NCBI GenBank assembly: GCA_008973525.1
Contig: WACJ01000307.1
Span: 62,001-126,000 of the forward strand
Length of the DNA stretch: 64,000 bases
Source of the DNA: Stenopsyche tienmushanensis
Taxonomy: Eukaryota; Arthropoda; Insecta; Trichoptera; Stenopsychidae
Reading direction: 5' to 3'
Position 1 is the stretch's first letter; every line of letters begins with the position of its first letter. Below, piece after piece: positions 36,381 to 48,000 of this stretch. The position numbers were made by a program, and so were the translations under genes. The notes under the pieces are model-generated. The model saw nothing but the letters and a program-made list of their open reading frames with translations, made no database searches and was not told the DNA's origin.

Positions 36381-36386
36381 TTGCAG
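36381..36386 (+). other. Probable splice acceptor of a 5' untranslated intron
   Basis: TTGCAG follows a T-rich tract and precedes the start codon by 32 nt. It suggests that the first, non-coding exon of the membrane-protein gene lies upstream. Confidence 0.5.
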
Positions 36387-36418
36387 GTTTAAATAAGGGA
36401 TAAATAAACATTTTCAAA

Positions 36419-37917
36419 ATGTACAAAACCGTGCGGCAGGGTGAAAATAGTCTGCAGTATACTATTCTACCGCAGACGGAAGAAGTCTTAACGAATAGCG
36501 GGGTCAAAGGAAAAGGCAGAGACTATAGCCCGTCATCCCACGTGAGAAGAATAAGCAGAAAGCTGATGATATATTATATGGCAATCGTCTTCTTCGGTCT
36601 GTTGCTCACATTCGGTACGCTGTTATTCACGCTCGTGCTATGTGGCATAGTTCCGATAGATTTACCTACGCATTTAAAATCTGTAAAACATGAACAGCTA
36701 GTTGCGAAAACCACCGTCCCATGCTCGACTGTACAGCCGGACAAAAGTCCCACGAGGAAGAAGGAATTGGCTCACGATATGAAGCTTCTCCAGGAGACTA
36801 GTACACATAAAACGTTCAACATTGCTTCGAATAAAACGACAATAAAATCGGAAGAAAACACTACAGTGACATATTTAGAAAAATTACTCACCGCTACGCA
36901 GCCTACTACGGTGGCTTCGAGTCCGTCGCCACCGACCGAACAAGTATTTATTATACCTGCAATTAAAAAACAACCAATTTCATCCACGTCATCATCCAGC
37001 ACATCCACAGAGCCAAATAAATTAAACGCTGCCAAGACGACGGCCAAATTTTCACCGCCGTTCATCCGTCAAAGGGAGAGCAACGCTGATTTAATGCTCG
37101 GCCACGATACAATAAATTACACCGATTTCGGCATCGACGAGGACGAAGATTACGATTTAACGAGGGCCCCGACGACAGATTCTGCCACGTCAGACGCCAC
37201 AAAAAGAATACCAGCCCGGGATCAAATCAAAACGATGACCGTTTCAGACAATCAAAAAAGCTTGTCGACCACTCCCGTCAGCGGCGTGGAAAGCACAAAA
37301 ATCGTCCAAAACAATTTAGCCGCGAATAAAAATAAGACTTATCTGTATTCGGTCAAATATAAGGAGATGAAGGAGCGTCTGTTGGACGACGATGACGAAG
37401 AATACAAAGAGCCACTGACGGACGAGGACGACGTCGATCATACGGGCAGCGACGACGTGAAAATGTCGCACGCAAAGTCGTCGTGGATTCAAACGCGGTG
37501 GCCGTTTGTGGATCCGTCTTCGTATTTCCAGTGGACTGTCAGTATTTATTATTATCGCAGTGAGATATTCGAGTAATTCTATAAACCAAGCGTAATTCTT
37601 TCTCAATTACAGGGGTATAGTGCGCGTGACAATCTTTTGCTCCCGGCTATTTTATCCGCTGCTATTGCAGCTCTTTTAGTCCTAGCTATTTTATGCTATG
37701 TTTTACGCCGCAGGCAGCGTTGTAAGAGAAGAATACAAGAGATTGGAGTAAGTATTGTAAGATTTTATCAATAAGCGGCTTATTTGCACAATTTAAATTG
37801 AAACGGTTTTAGCACTTACGTATAAATTTATTATTTTTACAGAATTTAACATCGGATTTACAAGCAGAAGATAATGCAATTTTGCTGACTGCTGAAAATC
37901 CTTCGGAAGAAGATTAA
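36419..37917 (+). CDS. Two-pass membrane protein with Ser/Thr-rich acidic loop, three exons
   Basis: The exons are 36,419-37,537, 37,613-37,747 and 37,843-37,917, with GT-AG introns of 75 and 95 bp, both in phase 0. The product has 442 residues. The start has a good context (CAAAATG). Residues 1-48 form a basic tail ending RRISRK. Residues 49-77 form membrane segment 1. Residues 78-378 form a loop rich in Thr, Ser and Pro, with N-glycosylation motifs (NKT, NTT, NYT) and acidic stretches (DEDEDYDL; DDDDEEYKEP) that could hold sulfotyrosine. Residues 379-404 form membrane segment 2, followed by RRRQRCKRR and a 30-residue acidic C-terminus. Positive charges flank both segments on the same side, so both ends are probably cytosolic and the loop extracellular or lumenal. 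I do not recognise the family. Unspliced, the first exon would add only 12 residues and lose segment 2, so the spliced model is preferred. Confidence 0.8.
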
Positions 37918-38172
37918 TAGAGTTTAATTGAATATAATTTTAAACAAATGCTTCATATTTATTATAGCTTTTTAAAGCTCTAAGCACTTTTGATTTGCAA
38001 AAAGTGATAATTCAATATCGCTTGTAAAGTCATCTGAACAAAAGATATCAGAGTGCATAAATATAGTTCTTTTATATACCTGTTTGTAATGAAAAATGAT
38101 TTTGCATAAATGTAAATGCATAATGAAAGAATTTAACATTATTTCATATAGTTTACTATAAAATTTAGCTTA

Positions 38173-38178
38173 AATAAA
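38173..38178 (+). terminator. Polyadenylation signal AATAAA
   Basis: First AATAAA downstream of the membrane-protein stop codon, about 255 bp after it. Its use is inferred only. Confidence 0.4.
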
Positions 38179-38588
38179 ATATAATTAAATTATAAGTAAA
38201 ATATAAATGGAACATAACAATCCATTTCAATACATCATAAGACGTTTTAATTGATTTTGAATTCATTTAACGTATTGCATTTTAGCAGTTGTCAATATGA
38301 TTATTTTATATTTTAGTCAGTCGTACATCTTCCGATATTCAATCCGGTTATAATTATCGCAAAAAATCATTTTTAATAGATTGTCTATTAAAATATACAA
38401 TATAAAAAGAAACCATCATTTTATGGAGATAAATCTTATGATGTAGATGTACTTTATGAAGTATTAAAACAAGGTATTATTCTCTCAACGCACGATAATC
38501 TCAAAATAACGAGGGAAATAAACTATTGATAATAATTAATAAAATATTATGTCAAATAATCGTTTGGAATTTTAAGAATAATTTTTTA

Positions 38589-38894
38589 TCAACGTAAATT
38601 TTTTAAACGCAATTCAACAAAATCCCATGTTTTTTTATATTCAAATAAAAATGCACAATTTATTAAATTATCTTCGGATATTTTTATCAATTTAGTTTCA
38701 TAGTGTCGCGCATCGAACGGCGCCAAACTGAATGCTGAAATATTTTTTAATGACAAATATATTAAGTTCCACGCGTTAAATTCAGGAATAACGAATAGCG
38801 CACTTTTGGAACACATATACTGTATTTTATTTATGTTGTAAAAAGCACAAAATACGTAATAAATAATATTTTCCGGGAATTTAAAACCAGCCAT
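38589..38894 (-). CDS. Hypothetical 101-residue protein
   Basis: A single uninterrupted frame opens with a good start context (ataacaATGGCTGG). The product starts MAGFKFPENIIYYVFCAFYN and ends FVELRLKNLR. It is mixed hydrophobic and charged, without a clear signal peptide, membrane segment or repeat. An ORF of this length is notable in such AT-rich DNA, and its sequence is less biased than random AT-rich translations. I recognise no family. It may be a small gene, a terminal exon or chance. Confidence 0.3.
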   Translation of the reverse strand: MAGFKFPENIIYYVFCAFYNINKIQYMCSKSALFVIPEFNAWNLIYLSLKNISAFSLAPFDARHYETKLIKISEDNLINCAFLFEYKKTWDFVELRLKNLR

Positions 38895-41800
38895 TGTTAT
38901 ACGTAGTTTTAAAAAATTACAATGTGATCTTTTTTCAATTAGGATCTATTTTACACAGTTGTATAATTAAATGGTATTTATAAATGTACATCATTTTTAT
39001 ATATCCACAAAAATTTTCGTTTATTATAATTTGAAAAGAAGCGCAAAAGCATCTTGTTCTTTTTAATATTATGAATAATATTTTTAAAACAATTTTTTCC
39101 AAGTCTTTGAAACATTATTTTTCTTCATTTGTTAATATAATAATTTTACAATGCCAAATCTTGATTCTGTGTATTAAAATAATATGTAAAAACTAAGCAT
39201 TTAAGCTTCAAACTGTTATTTATTTAATTTCTGTTTTACGGTTTGTTGTGGCTCGAAGCCCTAGCATAAATATTGATCCTATGCTAAATTTTTAACATTT
39301 TTAATGCATTACATTTTTCAATATGATGATAATATATATTTATAAAAACATGGATTTATTTCTACTAAGGGTCTGTTTTTTATAAAATGTTTTGATCATC
39401 AGGGACTCAAACTTTGATAAAAAATCGTCGAGATCTCTATTATTCAATAAAAAATAATGCATCTCAATATTTACTATTTGTGAAACAGCGCTATTTTAAA
39501 AATTTTGAATACATTTATTCAGTTTGATTGCATCGATCGTCAGAGAATTTTTAATATCGGACCAAATAAAAATGCCTTTGGCCAGCAGCAACTAATAACA
39601 TTTATTTGTATTCAGCGCTGTTGCCTTAATTTCTTAAATCTTGAGCCACCCACCGATGATATCAAATTCGGCTCGAGGATCTAAAAAAATATCCAGATAA
39701 ATATATTAGACGAAATACTTTTTATTTATATTACTTTACATAGATACATGGATGTATACCATTTTTTAGTTAGAATTTATACGTTTCATTTTTTTAATAT
39801 ATACATATATATATTTAAATAAAAATTATTTTCAGTAGCCGTATGTATGTAGTATATATACATGTATAATGTATGCAAATTATTCTATATATACATATAT
39901 TTTTTAATGATTAATATAAATATATTTTAAACTATTTTTCCACATTTCAGTAGGAAACCTTGCTTGGTATTTTAAAAAAAAGAGCATAGAAAAGTGCATT
40001 TTAATAATCGTGTGTAAGTAAATTGGTGTTTAAAGCTTTTAAGCATGTCGTTTTTCTTGACAAGAGGCGCTTTAAATTGTGTCTAACGATGTGAATGATG
40101 AGCCAAAAGCTTTTCCGTTGATGAATGTAAATTTAAATCAAAAAACTTATTTAACAAACGACAAAACTTTTATATGAAAAAAATGATAACAGAGAATATT
40201 CAACATTTTTTTTAAAATTGCATGAAATTAACGCTAGATCCCTAATCATTAGTCTCACAGGCTACAGTATTGGAACGCATTCGACACGTATGCACGTTCC
40301 CGAACCTTTACTGACCCTACTTAAAAATATATCATTATACCATAGCCAACACTTTATTGTTATATATATATTGTCCAAAAATCTCAATAATTTACTTGTT
40401 TCGTTGTAAATTAAGCTCTTATTTAAAACCGTATTGTTTGTTAAATATCAATGAGCTATTAGCAATAATAGGCTTACTGCCTTAATCATTTGAATGGTTC
40501 TTATAAATAATAAGATTTACAAATGATTTATTGTTGTATAACACGCGTTCAAATATCAAATATCTTAAATATTACGGAGAATGATGAAAATGATACGATG
40601 GCGAAATAAAAGGGGTGATCTTATGTAATATTGTATTTAACTCATGTATAAGATAGTAATTAAGCGTCTGTGTAATTAAATATGTTATTTTATTGAGCGT
40701 ATATTCAAAATTAATCATTAGCGTAAGTAAAGATTTTTTTATATGAATTGAACATATTATCGTGTATCATCTGATTCCATGTTATTTGAAATCAATCCTA
40801 TAATCCAAATTTAATAGATCAAGATTTTAACTGTTTTTAATTTTAATTATTGTGATTTTGATCATTAATTATTAAATTTTAATTATTTTAATCTAATAAT
40901 TAATAATTGAATTTTAATTGAGAAATTGATTTAGAATGTTCAGGTATTTTCATCAATATTTTTTATCATCCACGAGGACTGCATAATTGAATTGAAATTT
41001 ATTAAACTATATTTTATTTATGTGTATAGCTAAAATAATAATTTTGGAAAAATATCCAAATGTAACATTGTTTACATTTAATTATCTAATTTGAGCCAAA
41101 GATTAATTAAACCAAAAAACATGAAGAATTTAATACTTTTTATCGAAAACTTAAGCTATTGAATTATTTTTATATCGAAAAAATTTGTAATATTAATTGA
41201 ATATGATTTGAAAAACGTTTTAAAATAGCGGATAGTATTAAAACAAATCCTTGATCAAACAATTGAATGATGAATAATTTGATAATTAATTTAAAAACTA
41301 AAATTAATATTTAACAGTTAAATTATGCATACACATAATTAAATGTAATTTATTCATATTGTTTGATATACGTTGATGTAAATGTTTTGATTGTGTTAGA
41401 CTGTAGAAGAAGCTAGAAGGAGGAAGGTTCAATTTAACAACGGTGATATCGCCTCAAAATAAATCAAATCCCATTTAAAAATCGGTCTTGGAATAACAAT
41501 AAAAGCGTTTTAAAATATGATTACAACAAATATGAATTTATTATTTACCGACGATATATTATTTTAGATGTAAATTTTGTATCGGTTCAAAAATATTTAT
41601 GCGCAAAGCTAATGCGTCACATTGGCATTGCTTCAACACTTTCTTAGTATATATTGCCTTAAAACGTATTTTAAGAATACATAGGACTAAACGGTTATAC
41701 GTTTCAAAATGTTTATTAAGATTTTGATTTTTCGATTCCGTTGCTTTGAAAATGTGTTTTGAAGTTCGCGCTTGATAGAAATACAAATCCTTTCTCTATC

Positions 41801-43293
41801 TAAAATCTAATGCTTATTCATATTTTTTAAATTATATGGATTATATCACTGCATTTAAAAACAAGACGTTTTAGATTTTTTGAATTATCATGTGCTCAAC
41901 TGATTATATGTATTATCTAAAAGCTTTGTGAATTTAAAAATACCTAATATTATAAATGTGTATTAGTATTTCTACAAAGAATCATATTAAAATTAAGTAT
42001 TATATAGCAAATCATAAGTCACCTATGGATGACGAATCATCAATATAATTGCACTTCGTTACTATGAGAGGCGTGCGTAACGTTACTGGGTTGATATGTA
42101 ATTTAGTCCGACAAATGAATCCATCTTTTGTGCGTAAATCTCTCGATTGTTCCTTCCAATTTCTGAGTATATTAGAAGTCTTCTTCAGGGTAAAATTTGG
42201 AATATCTCTTCAATGCCACATAATAACGTAAAATAACGCATTAAATGATTTCGAATATTTATCATACTATAGATAAATTTATACAATTGTGTTAGTGTGG
42301 GAAGATTATTTGTAACGTGTTTTGAGCAATACGCTTATAATAAAAACTGCATTTTCCAAGTAGTATCCCAAATTGTAAGCGCGTGAAAACATTAAAATAA
42401 ACTGATATAATAACTATTTGAGCTTCGTATAATTCTATTCTTGGGTATTAGCTATTATAATTAGTCGATAATCACCAGCTCAAGAGACTTTATTCGCTTT
42501 ATGTTGTTTTACCACAAATACCCAAGATAATTTAACGTAACTTCAATGATTCCGCTTACGCAATTAACGGGTTAATACAATGCCGTAATTTTCAATTCTC
42601 AAGTTTGGGCAGTTATTTATTAATTCAATGCCTATGAAAACACATTAAGAATTCATAATGCGTATATTTTTAATCCGATCAATTGAAATGTGTAAAATAT
42701 ATTTTATGAAAAGAAAAAATTCTAAAATTGTCCTCGTATGTAAAAATAATTCTCACGTATAAAAAAGAAAACATTTCCACATGAGACTGTTTTCGATTCA
42801 TTATATGTTTAGAAACCCAGATACGCTTCCTCTGATTCGCATATGCGTCTGAAATGCATATGTTGATCAATATGAATGAATCCATTAATAAAATTATACA
42901 AAACAATAAAATGTCTTTTAATAAAATTGTTATTTCATATGAAACATTTTTAAGAATTAGGAAATACAAAAATAAAATTATATATGGGCGTTTCTCAATA
43001 AAATGGGGACTGTTGTCTATATCAGAGGCCTGTGTATTTACATGAAAAATACAGTTTTAGTAACAAAAATTAATCCCAGATACCATAATTTAAGGGATTT
43101 AAATTTTTAATTTTACATATATACATTATACTGCAAGTTTATTTTATTTGTATATTCAAATGATTTGGCCATTGATGATTTTCAATTTTTCTCTTTTTTG
43201 AGTCATCTTTTTCTGATCTTGATCATGTTTCTAAAGTAATCAAAACATTGCAGATGATGCTAGATTTAAGCGGCACTTTAAATTTATACTAAA
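38895..43293. other. AT-rich, no gene recognised
   Basis: About 4.4 kb of very AT-rich DNA. At 40,228-40,265 there is a family J end ('ctagatccctaatcattagt'), also seen in a pyruvate carboxylase intron. ORFs are short and unsupported. Confidence 0.5.
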
Positions 43294-43682
43294 CAGTATT
43301 TTTACACCAAGTTCATTTTTTTTCATTTCAAGGCAAACCTTTTTCAATTCAAGTTAAACTTTTTCAACTCAAGTTAAACTTTTTAATTTCAAATTAAACC
43401 TTTCTTATTTCAATTTAATCTGTCAGATGACATGTGAAATGTTTTACGCTTCAAATTAAACGGTATATTATTTTAAGCACATAAGATCATCTTTATATTA
43501 AATGTAAAAATTCCAATTACTATATATATGTAAAGACATGTTTATACATTGCAAAATTCATAAAAATGTAAAGAAGAAGAAATATGACATCTGACAGTTT
43601 AACTTGAAATGAAAAAGGTTTGATTTGAAATGAAAAAGTTTAACTTGAATTGAAAAAGGTTTGACTTGGCGTAAAAATACTG
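43294..43682. mobile_element. Family F foldback element
   Basis: The left end CAGTATTTTTACACCAAGT and right end (inward) CAGTATTTTTACGCCAAGT are inverted. Each arm is built from tandem ~19-bp units of the type 'tttcaa.ttaaactttt'. They run forward in 43,310-43,410 and inverted in 43,595-43,675. The whole would fold as a long hairpin. It has no ORF. A related arm lies at 45,768-45,890. Confidence 0.8.
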
Positions 43683-44855
43683 TATATATCATCAATTTGC
43701 TAAAGCTGTATATTATATTATCTCATTCCCAGAAACTCCTACGGGGGCCCAAAGGAGCAAAACCCCCAACCTCTGTAGATCCGTTCACTATCAAGTCTAC
43801 TTCCTAATTGAGACTGGAAAAAAGCAAAATAAAAAGATCGGGTAAGCCAGCAGGAAGAAAATGTCTTCCCACAGCCAAAACATTCTTATTAGTAGTTATT
43901 GATACCGTGCTAAATGGAATGGGATGAAATATTTTACCTTTTGACTACTGTAGGAAATTAAAAAAATAATCAAATAATTAACAAATTATATTCAATTAAT
44001 TTACATTAAAATAATAAAAACAATAATTAATGTGAATTATTAAATTTCTGAAATAAACATTATTAGTACGGGTTAAAAAATTTTACAGGACACCATTTAA
44101 CTTTTGACGATGGTGTTTTTTCATAAAATTCTTATCATTATTTGCAATAAAATTTATGACTGAAATCAAGATTTAATTGTATGGAATTTTTTTTTTAGAA
44201 AAGTACAAAAAATTTTGATAGATTGCTTTCAAACAATCTGAATAAATAGAGAAATAAAATGTAGGAGCATGGGAGCTTAAAATTACAACAGAATAAATCA
44301 TCATAGAAAATTTAGAACATTTTGAATATTAAGTTTTACAACATAAATAAAATATTTTCTTAGAATGACGTAAATTTGTGCAGTTAAAAACTTATTTCGG
44401 CTGCTATTAAAATCACTTAAAAATTACTAAAAAAATTAATTATAAATTAATTAAAACAAATTTAAAAATAATATGATTTAAAGAGACACTTTTTATTTAG
44501 TACATTTTTAAAAACTCATTTGTGCGTCCTATCCAATACGATCACAGATTTACATCCCAAAACAGTCTCAACGATAGCTACTTTCAAAAAATGAATTCAA
44601 AACGATACAACAGTTATTATAAAATACCTTAGCATTAAACTATTACATAAATATAAAAACATTAATATTTTAAAAATCAAATAAAACGGGATAATATGAA
44701 TGTCAAGTTTTTTAAAAAGGCACAGCTATTTATAATATATCACATATTTCATAAAACTAAAATAACAAAACGTAAAATCTAAGATATTTTAAAAATCAGA
44801 AACGGTACTTATTATGAATAGAGGATTTAATTTATTTCAATGTTGATATATTTAA
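43683..44855. other. No gene recognised
   Basis: AT-rich sequence between the foldback element and the end of pyruvate carboxylase. Confidence 0.45.
44831..44836 (-). terminator. Polyadenylation signal AATAAA of pyruvate carboxylase
   Basis: On the minus strand this is the first AATAAA after the stop codon, 174 nt downstream. It implies a short 3' UTR that includes the MITE at 44,856-44,962. Confidence 0.5.
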
Positions 44856-44962
44856 CCCTCAGAGTGCTAATATATGATATATCATCAAATTAAGAAACGA
44901 GGACAGCAAATGAAGATCGCTATTGCTCATACGTTATCAAAATACACCGTAGCACCCAAGGG
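44856..44962. mobile_element. piggyBac-type MITE, 107 bp, with TTAA duplication
   Basis: The left end is CCCTCAGAGTGCTAATATAT. The right end read inward is CCCTTGGGTGCTACGG. TTAA lies on each side (44,852-44,855 and 44,963-44,966). CCC ends and TTAA targets are typical of piggyBac elements. It lies 47 bp beyond the pyruvate carboxylase stop codon. Confidence 0.75.
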
Positions 44963-45009
44963 TTAATAATAGAACATCATATGAGATTTGTCAAAATAAT
45001 TTGATCAGT

Positions 45010-48000
45010 CTATTCAATCGTACAAATCAAATCATCTCCTTCAAGTTTTATTCCATTTGTGACCTGCACGGATTTGACAGTGCCGGCAACGGGTGCCTGA
45101 ACAATCATTTCCATTTTCATCGCCGATATAACAGCAAGAGGTGCTCCCTTTTCAACGCGATCACCTTCTTTCACTTTAACATCTGCAATTTAAGCAAAAT
45201 AATTGATACAAGTATGAATATTTTTTAACCCGTTGATTAGTAATCACGCATATATGCGTTCGAATATGATACAGAAGGGGTTAAAAACTTATATAACGAT
45301 CGTAACCAACTCTAAATAAACATTTGTGCATATTTGATTATTAAATAATGAATATAAAGCTTCATTACCGATAATAGTTCCAGGCATTGGTGCTCCGACT
45401 TGATTTTTATTTCCCTTTGTAGCTTTGGGATGAATATGCATTTCCTGTAAAAAAATGTTTTATTTAACTCTTAAATACTAATAATACTTTTAGAAACAAA
45501 ATGTTAATATTATGCATGCTATAACAGAATGAGAAATTTTATAAGGTATTGTTTTAAAATAATTTAAAAACCTTGCTAGCTTTTTCATCTCGAATGAAAA
45601 CTGATCTGAGCTGTCCATTTAATTCAAAGAATACTTCTCGAAGACCAGCAGCTGTTAAGTCATCAGCAAGAGCTAAGGTTTTGATTCCAAGTGTTTTTCC
45701 TTTTTCTATCTTAACTTCAATTTCTTCTCCGACCTAACAAAAAAAAAAAAAAAACAATTCTTATGTACAGTATTTTAACGCCAAGTTAAACCTTTTTCAT
45801 TTCAAGTCGAACCTTTTTCGACTCAAATTAAATCGTTCTCATTTCAAGTTAAACTGTCAGATGTTTAGCTTGAAATGAAAAAGTTTATTTTATATTTGTA
45901 TTTAAATAAACTAAATATAAATTGAACATACCTTTGGACCCACTAGGAAAACTCTAGTGTTTAATTTATCAACGGGACCGTATTGATCTCTAAATCTTAA
46001 GAAATCATTTGTCACTTGTGGATAGAGAGCGGCAGACATAACATCATAATCTGATATCTATGAAATCAATAACAGTCATTTAATAAATGTATCTTCAAAC
46101 ATAGTCTATTTTTATAAATCACCAGCAAAAAACCTGAGGATAAGTTTCTTGAAGTTCGCTTTTTAGTTTTTCCAGATCGGTGGAAGGCAAATTTTCACCA
46201 GGCCGTCCTTCAACGCGGGGCATATCTTTCAAAACCTTCGATCTATGAATCAACAGAACAAATACAAAATTAATGCTCATGAAAGTGTAGTAAATAAGGT
46301 ATCATAAATCTAAATATTTACCTCAACGGTTCGGGGAAGCCACCGTGAGGTATTCCAATAGCACCTTGTAGGAACTCGACTACCGATTTAGGGAATGATA
46401 AGTCTTCCGCTCTTGCCATAATGTCTTCAGATGAAAGTTTATTTTGTACCATGAATTGAGCAAAATCACCGACAACTTTGGATGAAGGCGTAACTTTAAT
46501 GATATCACCTAAAAGTAAATTTGCTTCTCTAAAACAAACAAAAAAAATCATTTATTTTTCTAAACGTATTGGTATAGATATAGAGGTCTAACTAGATATT
46601 GTTGGACATACTGGTTTATCAACAGAATGCTACATTGCTATTAATCCTAGATCACTAATCATTAGTTTCACATACTACAGACTCAGAAGAACCCACTCAT
46701 TACCTTTCTAAATAAGCAAATTAATTGAGTCCGATTCATGTAAAAATTCTAGCTCTAGATACTGTTATAAAAAGTTTTATTTTGTTAGTCTGTGAGACTA
46801 ATAGTGAGTGACAGTGCAACTAAAAAATATGGTTATACCCTCTTACCTATACGCATTTTTAACAGCTTCAAATTGATCTCCCAAGCCAAGCGAGAAAGCT
46901 TGGAATTGAAGGTTGGTGTATTGTCCGCCTGGGATCTCATTCAAATAGACGTCTGCGTTTCCAGATTTCATCGTAACAGCGCATTCAAACGGACCATAAA
47001 GGGTTCGAGCTTGTTCCCAATATGCCGAATACTCGGATACATTTTGTAATTTGAATTCTATAACAAGAATTTAAAATTAATATACATCAAAGTAACAAAT
47101 CAAAAATGCACGCTGAATATAAATCACTTGCTTGTATCTAAATCGGTGCCTTGAAGTGAAGCAACAACGGCTCCCATGCTTGGTTGACTGGTCATACCAG
47201 ACATGGAGTCTACTGCAGTATCAACGACATCGGCTCCGGCTTCGGCGCAAGCTAACATAGAAGCAACACCCGCTCCTGAAGTATCGTGGGTATGAACATG
47301 TATAGGAATATCGGGATGCCTATCACGAATGGCAGTTATTAAGAGTCTGCAAAATAATTACAAATGATAACAATATGTTCAATAGGGTACTGACGTAATG
47401 TATGTAAATATGATCTCACTTTGCAGCCTGCGGTTTAAGTAAGCCAGCCATATCTTTGATACACAGCACATGAGTGCCTAAAATAATACACAGAAAAACA
47501 TTTATGCATGTTTGATAATTCATAATAGATATCAAAAAATATCTGTAATATGCAAACCAGCTTTTACTAATTCGTCAGCCATATTGACATAGTACTTGAG
47601 GTCATATTTTGTTCTCGACGGATCGGAAACGTCTCCCGTATAAGAAATAGCAGCTTCTACTACTCCGCCGGCTTTACCGGCAGCATCCATTCCGAGAATC
47701 AAGTTTGGCAAATAATTCAACGAATCAAACACTCTAAATATATCCATTCCACATTTGACCTTAAACAGCAAGTTCCGGATTTAATCTAATCATTAAATGG
47801 CACACAATACGATTATAAAATGAAAGATAAAATATAACATTACAGCTAATTCGCAGAACTTGAAAACAACATTATCAGGATAGTTAGTGTAACCGACTGC
47901 ATTAGCACCTCGTAATAACATTTGGAATGGAATATTGGGAATTTCACGTCGCATTTCTTCCAATCTTTCCCAAGGACATTCATGTAAAAACCTTAAAAAG

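Noticed and set aside
36772..37065. 97-codon minus-strand ORF
   Set aside because: It is antisense to the Ser/Thr-rich loop of the membrane-protein gene.
43310..43680. Possible CRISPR-like array of ~19-bp units
   Set aside because: Units are degenerate, lack unique spacers, and are arranged as inverted arms with terminal repeats, in a eukaryotic genome. A foldback transposon explains them.
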